Source of the DNA: Shimia_B sp038528385
Lineage (GTDB): Bacteria; Pseudomonadota; Alphaproteobacteria; Rhodobacterales; Rhodobacteraceae
DNA: 64,000 nt
Assembly (NCBI GenBank): GCA_038528385.1
Contig: JBCBET010000002.1
Location: forward strand, 372,001 to 436,000
Direction: 5' to 3'
This document shows positions 25,528-33,123 of the stretch, piece after piece; positions within the stretch are counted from its first letter, which is position 1, and each line of letters starts with the position of its first letter. Both the position numbers and the translations under genes were made by a program. Below the pieces are notes generated by a model. That model did no database searches. It worked only from the letters and a program-made list of their open reading frames with translations, and was not told where the DNA came from.

Positions 25528-26466
25528 TCAGACGGGGCCCGCGCCGAGCTTTTCGGCGGCGAGGCGACGGATGAGAGGCGCGGCCTCGGCGGCGGTGCTG
25601 CCCGCGGGGAGGCGCGCGTCATAGAGGATAGAGAGCAAGAGCTCGTCATGGCGGGTGAGGAGGGCGAATTCCTCGTCGTCGTTGAAGATCGAGGGCCGCG
25701 CGCGCGGGCTGTCATTGGGCAGGCCGAGGCCCTGGGCCACCTCCTCATGGAGGCAGGCGCGCCAGGAGGCGGGCGGCAATTCCTGGCGAATGATGGCCAC
25801 GGCCCGCGAATAGCTCACCGGGCTCGCCCCGGAAAAGGCGATAACGAGGCAATAGACGCTCTGGGGCATGTCGCGCACCGTGTCTGCGGTGGTGGCGTCG
25901 AAGCCGCGGATTGTGCGCGCGAGCACCGGCGCGAGCGCGCGGCGCTCTTCCTCGTTGACGACATGGACGGTGAAATTCTCCCCTTCGCTGCCGACGAAAC
26001 GGATCGGATGTCCGGTGACCGCGGCGAGGCGGCGGGCGTAGTCGCGCGCGTGCATGGCCTGCCGCGCGCGATCCTCCTCAGGGACGCTGGCGCCGAACCG
26101 AAGCCCGAGCCGCACCGGCCCCGACCACTTGCGCAGCACCGTGGGCACCGGCGCCGCGCCCGTCCGGATTTGGTTGCCGGGGTTTTCGTCGAAAAAGGCG
26201 ATGGAGAGGAAATTCTCCGCCAGGTTTCGCTCGTTGAAGGGCGCGTCGACGGTGCCGCCATCGGTCCGCAGGAGGCCGCGCACCCGCTGCCCCTGTTCGA
26301 GACGGGTGTAGAACGCCGCGAGCCGCTGGCTCTCCGCGCTGATCTCGGGCGCGGCGGTGCCCGCGGGGCGCGGGAGAGGCCGCACGGAGCTCTCGAGGCC
26401 GCCTTGCGCGACCTCGCAGCCCGCCAGCGCCAGGAAGGCCAGGAGGAGGGCGGCGCGGACCGTCAC
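25528..26466 (-). CDS. DUF2927 lipoprotein
   Basis: A 312-residue protein with a lipoprotein signal (AALLLAFLALAGCEVAQGG, lipobox cysteine near residue 16), so export and lipid anchoring are expected. The body matches DUF2927: VRLGLRFGASVPEEDRARQ, SVYCLVIAF, LPPASWRACLHEEVAQGLGLPNDSPRARPSIFNDDEEFALLTRHDELLL. The HEEVAQGLGLPND segment recalls a degenerate metallopeptidase HExxxxLGL motif, so hydrolase activity is possible but unproven. It overlaps telA by 4 bp and precedes the SPFH gene. Confidence 0.85.
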   Translation of the reverse strand: MTVRAALLLAFLALAGCEVAQGGLESSVRPLPRPAGTAAPEISAESQRLAAFYTRLEQGQRVRGLLRTDGGTVDAPFNERNLAENFLSIAFFDENPGNQIRTGAAPVPTVLRKWSGPVRLGLRFGASVPEEDRARQAMHARDYARRLAAVTGHPIRFVGSEGENFTVHVVNEEERRALAPVLARTIRGFDATTADTVRDMPQSVYCLVIAFSGASPVSYSRAVAIIRQELPPASWRACLHEEVAQGLGLPNDSPRARPSIFNDDEEFALLTRHDELLLSILYDARLPAGSTAAEAAPLIRRLAAEKLGAGPV

Positions 26467-27647
26467 TTGTCGGGGGCAGCCGTGCCCACGGCGTAGCCGA
26501 CGCCGGTGCCGGAGGACTTCGCCTTCGCCAGCGTCTCGCGCAGCTCTTTTTCCATGTTCTGGAGTTCGACTTCGGCGGCGGCGCGCTTCTTCTTGCCCTC
26601 GTCGGCGATCTGGAGGCTTTCCTCGATGGTGGCCACGAGATCGGCATTGGCCTGCTTGACGGCCTCGATGTCGAAGACGCCGCGCTCCATCTCCTCGCGC
26701 ACGACCTTGTTCGTTTCGCGCAAGTTGGCGGCGTTGGCCGTCAGGAGCTCGTTCGTCAGGTCATTGGCGTCGCGCACGGCCTCGGCGGCCTCGCGGCTCC
26801 GCTGGATCGTCACGGCCTGCGCGAGCTGCGTCTCCCAGAGCGGCACGGTGTTGACGAGGGTGGAGTTGATCTTCGTCACGAGGGACTTGTCGTTTTCCTG
26901 CACGAGGCGGATCGAGGGGAGCGACTGCATCGTCACCTGGCGCGTGAGCTTGAGGTCGTGGACCCGCCGTTCGAGATCGTCGCGCGCCGACCGGATATCG
27001 CGCACCTCTTGGCTCCGGATGAGCTTGTCGTCCTCCGCGGCGGCTTCCACGGCGGCCTCGGCGGCGGGGATGTCTTTCTCGTCGAGCTGTTTGATCTTCT
27101 CCTCGCCCGCGGCGATGTAGAGCCCGAGCTCGTCGTAGAATTGCAGGGTCTTTTCGTAGAGGACGTCGAGGCTCTCGATATCCTTCAGCAGCGTGTGCTC
27201 GTGCTCGAGCAGGTTGCCGGTGATCTTGTCGATCTGGCCCTGCACCTCCTCGAAGCGCGCCACGAACTTCGCCATAGGCGCCGCGCGGCCCAGGATGCGC
27301 TCCCAGAAGCTGCGCTCGCGGCGTGTATCGAGCTCGGAGACGGAGAAGCCCCGGATCGTGCTCACGATGGAGCGGAGCGAGTCGCCTGCCGGGCCCACAT
27401 CCTTGTTCTTGACGCCCGCCAGCATGGACTGGGATATCTCCTGCAACTCCGCCTGCGCCGCGGAGCCGAACTCCACGATGGATTGCGTGTTCTTGACGTC
27501 GATCTCGGCCACGCGCTTGGCGATCTCGGGCTCGGCCGTCTCGTTCACGGGCACGAGGCTCGTGGACGGCTCCGGCAGCACGACGGCGGTGACTTTCTCC
27601 ACATCGGCCAGGGCGGCCTCTGCGCGGGTGCGGACGTCTTCGTTCAT
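26463..27647 (-). CDS. telA: Toxic anion resistance protein, TelA family
   Basis: A 394-residue soluble, largely alpha-helical protein with the TelA/KlaA pattern: VRGF-like segment ending SFWERILGRAAPMAKFVARFEEVQGQIDKITGNL, KDIESLDVLYEKTLQFYDELGLYIAAGEEKI, and SLPSIRLVQENDKSLVTKINSTLVNTVPLWETQLAQAV near residues 250-290. TelA proteins were named for tellurite resistance on plasmids, but chromosomal copies are associated more broadly with envelope or toxin stress. Overlaps the DUF2927 gene by 4 bp; 220 bp separate it from xpaC upstream, and part of that gap is a tandem repeat. Confidence 0.93.
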   Translation of the reverse strand: MNEDVRTRAEAALADVEKVTAVVLPEPSTSLVPVNETAEPEIAKRVAEIDVKNTQSIVEFGSAAQAELQEISQSMLAGVKNKDVGPAGDSLRSIVSTIRGFSVSELDTRRERSFWERILGRAAPMAKFVARFEEVQGQIDKITGNLLEHEHTLLKDIESLDVLYEKTLQFYDELGLYIAAGEEKIKQLDEKDIPAAEAAVEAAAEDDKLIRSQEVRDIRSARDDLERRVHDLKLTRQVTMQSLPSIRLVQENDKSLVTKINSTLVNTVPLWETQLAQAVTIQRSREAAEAVRDANDLTNELLTANAANLRETNKVVREEMERGVFDIEAVKQANADLVATIEESLQIADEGKKKRAAAEVELQNMEKELRETLAKAKSSGTGVGYAVGTAAPDK

Positions 27648-27798
27648 GGGGATCCCTCTGCTGGCGGTGGCCCCGTTTCCTCGGTGGGGCTTTGGTCAAA
27701 TACTCCGGCTTGTGGCTCGGATCGTGGCCTTTGCGGGCCTGTTCAATGGAGGCCCGTGCGGGGCGGTTGAAATATCGCCCTCCCGGGCCGGCTCAGTC

Positions 27799-27887
27799 GA
27801 CGCCCTCCCGGACTTGCTCATTTGACGCCCTCGCGGACTTGGTCATTTGACGCCCTCGCGGACTTGGTCATTTGACGCCCTCCCGGG
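27799..27887. repeat. 25-bp tandem repeat spanning the 3' end of xpaC
   Basis: Three complete 25-bp units (27799-27823, 27824-27848, 27849-27873) and a partial fourth (27874-27887) begin GACGCCCTC and end TCATTT. Unit 3 contains the xpaC stop codon and unit 4 lies wholly in the coding region; units 1 and 2 are extra copies of the gene end, stop codon included. Units 2 and 3 are identical; unit 1 differs at two positions. Local tandem duplication is the simplest explanation. Confidence 0.9.
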
Positions 27888-28746
27888 CGAGGCGGTCGCG
27901 GAGCACCTTGATCTCGATATCCATGTCGGTGCGGTTGTCGGTCATGAGTTTTTCGGTCTTGGCGGCGAAATTACCGTCGAGGTCGTCGAGCAGCGCGAGG
28001 TACTGCGCCTTGTCCTCGGGCTTGGGCTGGCGGCCGTAGAGATCGGCGAATTTGAGCGTCGCGTCGCGCGCGCCCATTAGGTAGACGCCGAGGAACTTGC
28101 GCGCGGCGGTGAGGTCGCGGGGGTCCTCCTCGACGGTGCGGAACATCTTGCGCGCGGTGGCCTCGAAAGACGCCACGCGGCGCTCGAGCCCGCGATCCTT
28201 GAGCCCGGCGATGGCCGTGGACATGGCGCCGAGATGGGCCTCCGCCTCGTCGACGACGCGCGCCACGCGGTCCTGCTGGAACTGGTCGATCCCCTCGGCG
28301 CCCTTGTCGCGCAGCGGGTCGAGCCCGAAGGCGCCCAGGTGAAGCGCCGCCCCCACCACACCGACGATCACGGCGCCGATGAGCCCCATGGTGGCAAAGG
28401 AGGCAAGCGCGAGGCCCCCGCCCAGAACCACGGCACCCGCGATCTTGCGCGGCATGGCCGGGCGTTTGGCGATGGTGCGCGCATTGTAGGCCTCCTCCGC
28501 CACGAGCCCCTCCCGCGTGAGCCAGGCGGCCAGCAGAAGGAGCGCGAGGGCCAGGATATTGACCCCGAGCGTCGCAGCCCCCGACCCGAAGAGCGAAAAG
28601 ACGAGCGGCAACGGCGCGATGAAAAGCAGGTTGACCCGGAGCCCCACCGCCGAGGGCCGCGCGCCGTCATAGGGCGAGGTGGGCGCGGGCCGCGCGTTTT
28701 CGGTCGCGCCGCCCTTGGAATACTTGCCGCCGTAGCGCTCGGCCAT
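27868..28746 (-). CDS. XpaC-family (5-bromo-4-chloroindolyl phosphate hydrolysis) membrane protein
   Basis: A 292-residue protein of the XpaC family, commonly found beside telA. The N-terminal part is polar and is followed by two or more hydrophobic hairpins (residues about 35-70 and 100-140, for example LASFATMGLIGAVIVGVVGAALHLGAF). The C-terminal half is helical (DQFQQDRVARVVDEAEAHLGAM, ARKFLGVYLMGARDATLKFADLY). The family name comes from an old hydrolysis phenotype; real activity is unclear. The start overlaps the stop of a 27-residue membrane peptide by one base. The 3' end lies in a 25-bp tandem repeat. Confidence 0.85.
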   Translation of the reverse strand: MAERYGGKYSKGGATENARPAPTSPYDGARPSAVGLRVNLLFIAPLPLVFSLFGSGAATLGVNILALALLLLAAWLTREGLVAEEAYNARTIAKRPAMPRKIAGAVVLGGGLALASFATMGLIGAVIVGVVGAALHLGAFGLDPLRDKGAEGIDQFQQDRVARVVDEAEAHLGAMSTAIAGLKDRGLERRVASFEATARKMFRTVEEDPRDLTAARKFLGVYLMGARDATLKFADLYGRQPKPEDKAQYLALLDDLDGNFAAKTEKLMTDNRTDMDIEIKVLRDRLAREGVK

Positions 28747-28829
28747 CAGACGCCCCCCGTGATCGACACGGTGAGGATGAGCACGATGAGGAGCACCCAG
28801 CTCAGGTTTTGCAGCGCTTTCCCGGACAT
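28746..28829 (-). CDS. 27-residue single-pass membrane peptide
   Basis: A 28-codon frame from ATG 28829 to a TGA that shares one base with the xpaC start (TGATG), the classic layout for translational coupling. GGAG and GGGC sit upstream. The product has a short polar N terminus (MSGKALQNLS), one hydrophobic helix (WVLLIVLILTVSITGGV) and ends there, so it should be a single-pass inner-membrane peptide. It lies 62 bp after terC. No family is recognised; the overlap and composition make it more likely real than chance. Confidence 0.6.
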   Translation of the reverse strand: MSGKALQNLSWVLLIVLILTVSITGGV

Positions 28830-28891
28830 GGCCCCTCACTCGTCTCCTGAGACTTTACCATAGGTATCGCACCGGTGAACTACCAGTTGCC

Positions 28892-29749
28892 TTACGCTTT
28901 TTGCACCGCCGCGCGTTCGGCGGAAAGCTTCCGGCGGTAGCGCGACTGGATGACCTCCACGGCAAAGAGGACAATGACCGCGAAGTAGAACGTCGTCTTC
29001 GACATGGGTACGAGCGCGAAGCCGAAGAGGCGCAGCGCGAGGTCGTTGTCATGGGTGGTGTGGCTGGCCACCTCGGCGCTCAGAGCCGTCTCCGCGGCGT
29101 GGGCCGCCGCCACGCCCGCCTCCCCGATGAGGACGACGCCCACGATGAGCAGGATGAAGAGGCCCAGCACCTCGTAGGCGCGGTTCTTCTCGATGAACGC
29201 CGTGACCCCATCGGCGAGAAGCAGCATGGCCAGGCCCGACAGCAGGATCGCCGTGGCCAGCACGATGAAGACATCGGTGATCGCGATGGCTGACAGGACC
29301 GAGTCGAAGGAGAAGATGAGGTTCATCAACACGATGAGGGTGATGACCTGCGCCGCCGATTTCGAGGATTTGCCTTCGACATCGGTGTGTAGGTGCTCGA
29401 TCGTCAGGAGGTGGGTGATCTCCTTGACGGCGGTGTACATGATGAAGACCCCGCCGAAGAGGAAGACGATGGTGGCGAAGTTCACCCCGCCCTCGATCAC
29501 CCCCTCCCAGTCGAAGACCACGAAGGGCGCGGCCAGCGCATCGAGCAGCTGGACCATGACGAAGAGCAGCACCACCCTGAGCGCCACCGCGATGACGATG
29601 CCCCAGAAGCGCACCGTCCTCTGCTGGGCCACCGGCGCGCGCTTGGATTCGATGGAGATGTAGAGAAGGTTGTCGAACCCCAGCACCGCCTGCAGGAAGC
29701 AGAGCATCAGAAGGTTGCCCAGGTTTTCGAAGGTCAGCAGTTCGGCCAT
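28892..29749 (-). CDS. TerC-family integral membrane protein
   Basis: A 285-residue multi-pass protein with the TerC hallmarks: FLQAVLGFDNLLYISIES (acidic residue within TM1) and LIVLMNLIFSFDSVLSAIAITD (second acidic FDS motif), plus a histidine-rich loop (HLLTIEHLHTD). TerC homologues are linked to tellurium resistance and to manganese export or metal loading of exported proteins. The start is ATG 29749, or ATG 29758 three codons upstream; neither has a strong ribosome binding site. It appears to head the XpaC-TelA-SPFH operon. Confidence 0.9.
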   Translation of the reverse strand: MAELLTFENLGNLLMLCFLQAVLGFDNLLYISIESKRAPVAQQRTVRFWGIVIAVALRVVLLFVMVQLLDALAAPFVVFDWEGVIEGGVNFATIVFLFGGVFIMYTAVKEITHLLTIEHLHTDVEGKSSKSAAQVITLIVLMNLIFSFDSVLSAIAITDVFIVLATAILLSGLAMLLLADGVTAFIEKNRAYEVLGLFILLIVGVVLIGEAGVAAAHAAETALSAEVASHTTHDNDLALRLFGFALVPMSKTTFYFAVIVLFAVEVIQSRYRRKLSAERAAVQKA

Positions 29750-29922
29750 GGGATGCATCCGTGAAAAGGTCTGTTCTCGAATGCTTAGGGCCGGGAGCGG
29801 GGCAAAGATAGCCCCGGGAAAGCGAGCCCAGCGGTTGTGCGGCTGCGACCGGGATGGGGCGCAGGGCAGGAGGCCCCGGATCAGGTCCGGGGCGCGCCTG
29901 CGATGGCAGTGAGACGCGGTGC

Positions 29923-30702
29923 TTAGCCGCGCGGACCCTGCCGGCGGCGGCGCGGCTGGAGCTTGGGCTTTGTGGACCATCCCATCTGGTCGGCGAGGAC
30001 GCGCGGGCGTACCTCCTCCACCTCGCCCGCCTTCAGCTCGCGCAGCTGAAAGGGCCCGTAGCTCACCCGGATGAGGCGATTGACGGTGAGGCCGATGGCC
30101 TCGGCCGCGCGGCGGATCTCGCGGTTCTTGCCTTCCCGGAGCGCGATCGTGAGCCAGGCATTGGCGCCCTGTTGGCGGTCGAGCGTGACCTGCATCGGCT
30201 GGAAGCGTTCGCCCTCGATCTCGAGGCCCATGCGCAGCGGCTCGAGCGCCGCGTCGCCGGGCGCGCCATTCACGCGGACGCGGTAGCGACGCAGCCAGCC
30301 CGTCGACGGCAGCTCGAGCTTGCGCTTGAGCCCGCCATCGTTGGTCAGAAGCAGCAGCCCCTCGGAATTGAGATCGAGGCGGCCCACGCTCATCACCCGG
30401 GGCAGATGCGCGGGCAGATTGGCAAAGACCGTGTCGCGGCCCTTCTCGTCGCGCTCCGTCGTCACGAGCCCCGCGGGTTTGTGATAGAGCCAGAGGCGCG
30501 CGGGCTCGGCCTCCTTGATGGGCTGGCCGTCCACGGAGATGGTGTCGGCGGCGGTGACGTTGCGCGCGGGCGAGGTGAGGACCTCTCCGTTCACGGCCAC
30601 GCGGCCCCGCGCGATCATCTCCTCCGCGCCGCGGCGGGAGGCCACGCCCGCGCGGGCGAGGACCTTGGCGATCCTGTCGCCGGGTTTTGCCGTCTCTGCC
30701 AT
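29923..30702 (-). CDS. rluB: 23S rRNA pseudouridine synthase, RluB/RsuA family
   Basis: A 259-residue protein: N-terminal S4 RNA-binding domain (RIAKVLARAGVASRRGAEEMIARGRVAVNG), then the RsuA/RluB catalytic domain with SVGRLDLNSEGLLLLTNDGGL (catalytic aspartate in GRLD) and EGKNREIRRAAEAIGLTVNRLIRV. These enzymes modify a uridine in 23S or 16S rRNA; RluB is the best match but RluE/F are not excluded. The basic C-terminal tail is usual in alphaproteobacteria. The tadA gene diverges upstream. Confidence 0.9.
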   Translation of the reverse strand: MAETAKPGDRIAKVLARAGVASRRGAEEMIARGRVAVNGEVLTSPARNVTAADTISVDGQPIKEAEPARLWLYHKPAGLVTTERDEKGRDTVFANLPAHLPRVMSVGRLDLNSEGLLLLTNDGGLKRKLELPSTGWLRRYRVRVNGAPGDAALEPLRMGLEIEGERFQPMQVTLDRQQGANAWLTIALREGKNREIRRAAEAIGLTVNRLIRVSYGPFQLRELKAGEVEEVRPRVLADQMGWSTKPKLQPRRRRQGPRG

Positions 30703-30757
30703 GGCCCGGGCCTAGCGCACCCCTTGCCCCGCGCCAAGGGCGATGCGATGCGGGCCC

Positions 30758-31207
30758 ATGACCCGCTTTCCCCATATGCGCCGGGCGCTGGAGCTTGCCC
30801 GCGAGGCCGCCCGTGCGGGCGAGGTGCCCGTCGGGGCCGTTCTCGTGGGCGCGGACGGGGCGGTGCTCGCGGAGGCGCGCAACCGGATGCGGGAGCGGCG
30901 CGACCCCACCGCCCACGCGGAAATGGAGGTGATCCGCGCGGCCTGCGCGGCGCTGGGCTCCGAGCGGCTGCCGGGCGCGGAGCTCCACGTGACGCTCGAG
31001 CCCTGCCCGATGTGCGCTGCCGCCATCTCCACGGCCCGCATCGCGCGGCTCTACTATGGCGCGTCGGACCCGAAATCGGGCGGGGTGGAGCAGGGGCCGC
31101 GGGTCTTCTCCCACGCCCAGGCGCATCACGTGCCGGAGGTCTATGACGGGATCCTCGCCGCCGAGGCGGAGGCGCTGCTCACGTCGTTCTTCAGTGCGCG
31201 CCGCTAG
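30758..31207 (+). CDS. tadA: tRNA-specific adenosine deaminase
   Basis: A 149-residue cytidine-deaminase-fold enzyme with the zinc motifs HAEM (TAHAEMEVIRAAC) and PCPMC (LEPCPMCAAAI) and the TadA-type ending. It converts the wobble adenosine of tRNA-Arg(ACG) to inosine. ATG 30758 (MTRFPHMRRALELAR) is preferred to an in-frame ATG five codons earlier. The last five codons and the stop are part of a perfect 29-bp inverted repeat (31194-31253). Confidence 0.93.
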   Translation: MTRFPHMRRALELAREAARAGEVPVGAVLVGADGAVLAEARNRMRERRDPTAHAEMEVIRAACAALGSERLPGAELHVTLEPCPMCAAAISTARIARLYYGASDPKSGGVEQGPRVFSHAQAHHVPEVYDGILAAEAEALLTSFFSARR

Positions 31208-31253
31208 AGCGGGAGTGGGGGCTGGCCCCCACTCCCGCTCTAGCGGCGCGCAC
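31194..31253. repeat. Perfect 29-bp inverted repeat with 2-nt centre at the tadA end
   Basis: Bases 31194-31222 and 31225-31253 are exact reverse complements, separated by only TG. The left arm holds the last four codons and TAG stop of tadA, so the right arm is a mirror copy of the gene end. The arms start GTGCGCGCCGC and run through AGAGCGGGAGTGGGGGC. The RNA would fold into a very stable GC-rich hairpin, but no T-run follows. The 151 bp beyond it to the next gene hold nothing else I can support. Confidence 0.9.
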
Positions 31254-31404
31254 GCCAAGTCGCGTCCCCGCGCAGTGGGCCACGGCGCGCGGGTCGCCCG
31301 GCTTCGCGCGGGGCCCGTCTTCTTTGTGCTTCGTACTTCCCCCGGAGGGCTGTCCCCTAACCTGGCGGCCCTCGCGGAGCCGCGCGTGAGGGTGGCATCC
31401 GCTC

Positions 31405-32091
31405 TTAGAGCTCGAGCGGGACCATGACCTCCGGCTCGCGGACGTCGACGCCGGGCAGGGCCGCCTTCAGAGGGTCTGCGGATTGCGCTAGCGCCGGGAA
31501 GGTGCGGTAATGCTGCGGGATGACCGTCTTGAAGTCGAAATACGTCTTCGCGGCATAGGCCGCTTCCTCCATGCCCATGGTATAGTAGCCGCCCGCGCAG
31601 AGGATGCCGATCTCGGGTTTGTAGAAGTCCGCCATCCAGGCCATGTCCGCCATGATCGTCGTGTCGCCGGAAAAGTAGATCGTCCTGCCCTCGCCCGTGA
31701 CCATGAAGCCCGTGGGGTCGCCCGCGTAGAAGCCCTTCTCGCCGATGGTTGAGGAATGCGAGGCGGGCACCATGGCCACCCGCACGTCGCCCACGGCGAT
31801 GGTGCCACCCTTGTTGTAGGCGTGGCCCTCCACGGCGCCGGCCGCGGCGAGGTGCTTTACGAGCTCGACCATGCCCGAGACCGGCGCGCCCGTGGCCGCG
31901 CTCGCCTCGGCGAGGCCGCTCACGTGGTCGAAATGGCCGTGTGTTGCCAGGATATGCGTGGCCCCCGCCGTGGCCACTGCGGTGTCCTGGCCCTCCATCA
32001 TCGGGTTTCCGTCGAGCCAGGGATCGATCAGGATCACCTCCCCCGCGATCTCGAGCCGCCAGGACGCGTGACCAAGCCATGTGAGTTTCAT
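31405..32091 (-). CDS. Metal-dependent hydrolase, UPF0173 (beta-lactamase fold)
   Basis: A 228-residue protein with MKLTWLGHASWRLEIAGEVILIDPWLDGNP at the start, the THGHFDHVSGL metal motif (HxHxDH), and YFSGDTTIMADM, all characteristic of UPF0173 metal-dependent hydrolases. Cytoplasmic; substrate unknown. It diverges from the ceramidase-like gene with a 52-bp gap. Confidence 0.9.
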   Translation of the reverse strand: MKLTWLGHASWRLEIAGEVILIDPWLDGNPMMEGQDTAVATAGATHILATHGHFDHVSGLAEASAATGAPVSGMVELVKHLAAAGAVEGHAYNKGGTIAVGDVRVAMVPASHSSTIGEKGFYAGDPTGFMVTGEGRTIYFSGDTTIMADMAWMADFYKPEIGILCAGGYYTMGMEEAAYAAKTYFDFKTVIPQHYRTFPALAQSADPLKAALPGVDVREPEVMVPLEL

Positions 32092-32143
32092 GCCGTTCTC
32101 CCTATCTTGCCCTGCAACGCTACCACGGGGAGGCCACGCGGCA

Positions 32144-32806
32144 ATGGACTGGACAGAGCAGATGGACGGCTACTGCGAGCGCGTGGACTTCACCTATTGG
32201 TCGGAGCCCGTGAACGCGGTGACGAACGTGGCCTTCCTCATCGCCGCCTTCATCATGTTCCGGCGCGTGCGGGGGCAGGGGCTGCCCATCGCCCACATGC
32301 TCATCGCGATACTCGCGGCGATCGGCGTGGGCTCCTACCTCTTTCACACCCACGCCACCGTCTGGGCGGTGACGGCGGATGTGGTGCCCATCGGGCTTTT
32401 CATCCTGCTCTACCTCTTCGCGGTGGGGCTGCATTTCCTCCACTGGCCCTGGTGGGGGGCGCTCCTTCTGACAGCAGCCTTCGTGCCCTTTGCGGCCGTC
32501 GTGGTGCCGCTCATCGACCGGCTGCCGTTCTTCGCGATCTCCAACTTCTACTGGACGGTGCCCATCCTCCTCGTCGCCTTCGCGCCGCTCGTGGCGCGCG
32601 AGAATTTCGAGACCGCACGGGGCATGATCGTGGGCGCGCTCATCCTGAGCCTCTCGATCAGCCTGCGCTCGGTTGACGAGATGATTTGCGACGCCGTTCC
32701 GCTGGGCTCGCATTTCCTCTGGCACATCCTCAACGGGGTCATGCTGGGCTGGATGATCGAGGTTTATCGGCGCCACATGGTTGGCAATCCCGCGACCGCC
32801 CGCTAG
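32144..32806 (+). CDS. Ceramidase-superfamily (CREST) membrane protein
   Basis: A 220-residue protein with about seven hydrophobic segments and the CREST/alkaline-ceramidase pattern: DGYCERVDFTYWSEPVNAVTNVAFLIAA near the N terminus (Glu/Asn), a GSYLFHTHAT segment (Ser and His), and DAVPLGSHFLWHILNGVMLG near the C terminus (two His). These residues coordinate zinc in characterised family members. The substrate in bacteria is uncertain. ATG 32144 has GGGGAGG upstream, which decides the start. Confidence 0.82.
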   Translation: MDWTEQMDGYCERVDFTYWSEPVNAVTNVAFLIAAFIMFRRVRGQGLPIAHMLIAILAAIGVGSYLFHTHATVWAVTADVVPIGLFILLYLFAVGLHFLHWPWWGALLLTAAFVPFAAVVVPLIDRLPFFAISNFYWTVPILLVAFAPLVARENFETARGMIVGALILSLSISLRSVDEMICDAVPLGSHFLWHILNGVMLGWMIEVYRRHMVGNPATAR

Positions 32807-32835
32807 GACGCGGATCGACCCTTTCGGAGGACGAG

Positions 32836-33123
32836 ATGGCCATCGATACCGACACCGCGGCCAAGGTCGCCAAGCTCGCGCGGATCCGCGTGGAAGAGGG
32901 CCGCCTGCCCGCGCTGGCGGACGAATTCAGCGCGATCCTGGGTTTCATCGAGCAGCTCTCGGAGGTGGACGTGGCGGGCGTGGAGCCCATGGTCTCCGTC
33001 ACGCCCATGCGGCTGAAGCGTCGCGAGGATGTGGTGACGGACGGGAGCCAGGCCGAGGCGGTGCTCAGGAACGCGCCCGACGCGCGCGAGGGCTTTTTCG
33101 CGGTGCCCAAGGTGGTGGAATGA
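32836..33123 (+). CDS. gatC: Asp-tRNA(Asn)/Glu-tRNA(Gln) amidotransferase subunit C
   Basis: A 95-residue GatC: TAAKVAKLARIRVEEGRLPALADEFSAILGFIEQLSEVD and the ending REDVVTDG...FFAVPKVVE are typical. It stabilises the GatA-GatB complex that amidates mischarged tRNAs. GGAGG lies six bases before ATG 32836. It overlaps gatA by 4 bp (ATGA). gatB is not in the window. Confidence 0.95.
   Translation: MAIDTDTAAKVAKLARIRVEEGRLPALADEFSAILGFIEQLSEVDVAGVEPMVSVTPMRLKRREDVVTDGSQAEAVLRNAPDAREGFFAVPKVVE

Noticed and set aside
32686..32835. Upstream extension of gatC
   Set aside because: The extension overlaps the ceramidase-like gene and lacks homology; GGAGG fixes the start at 32836.
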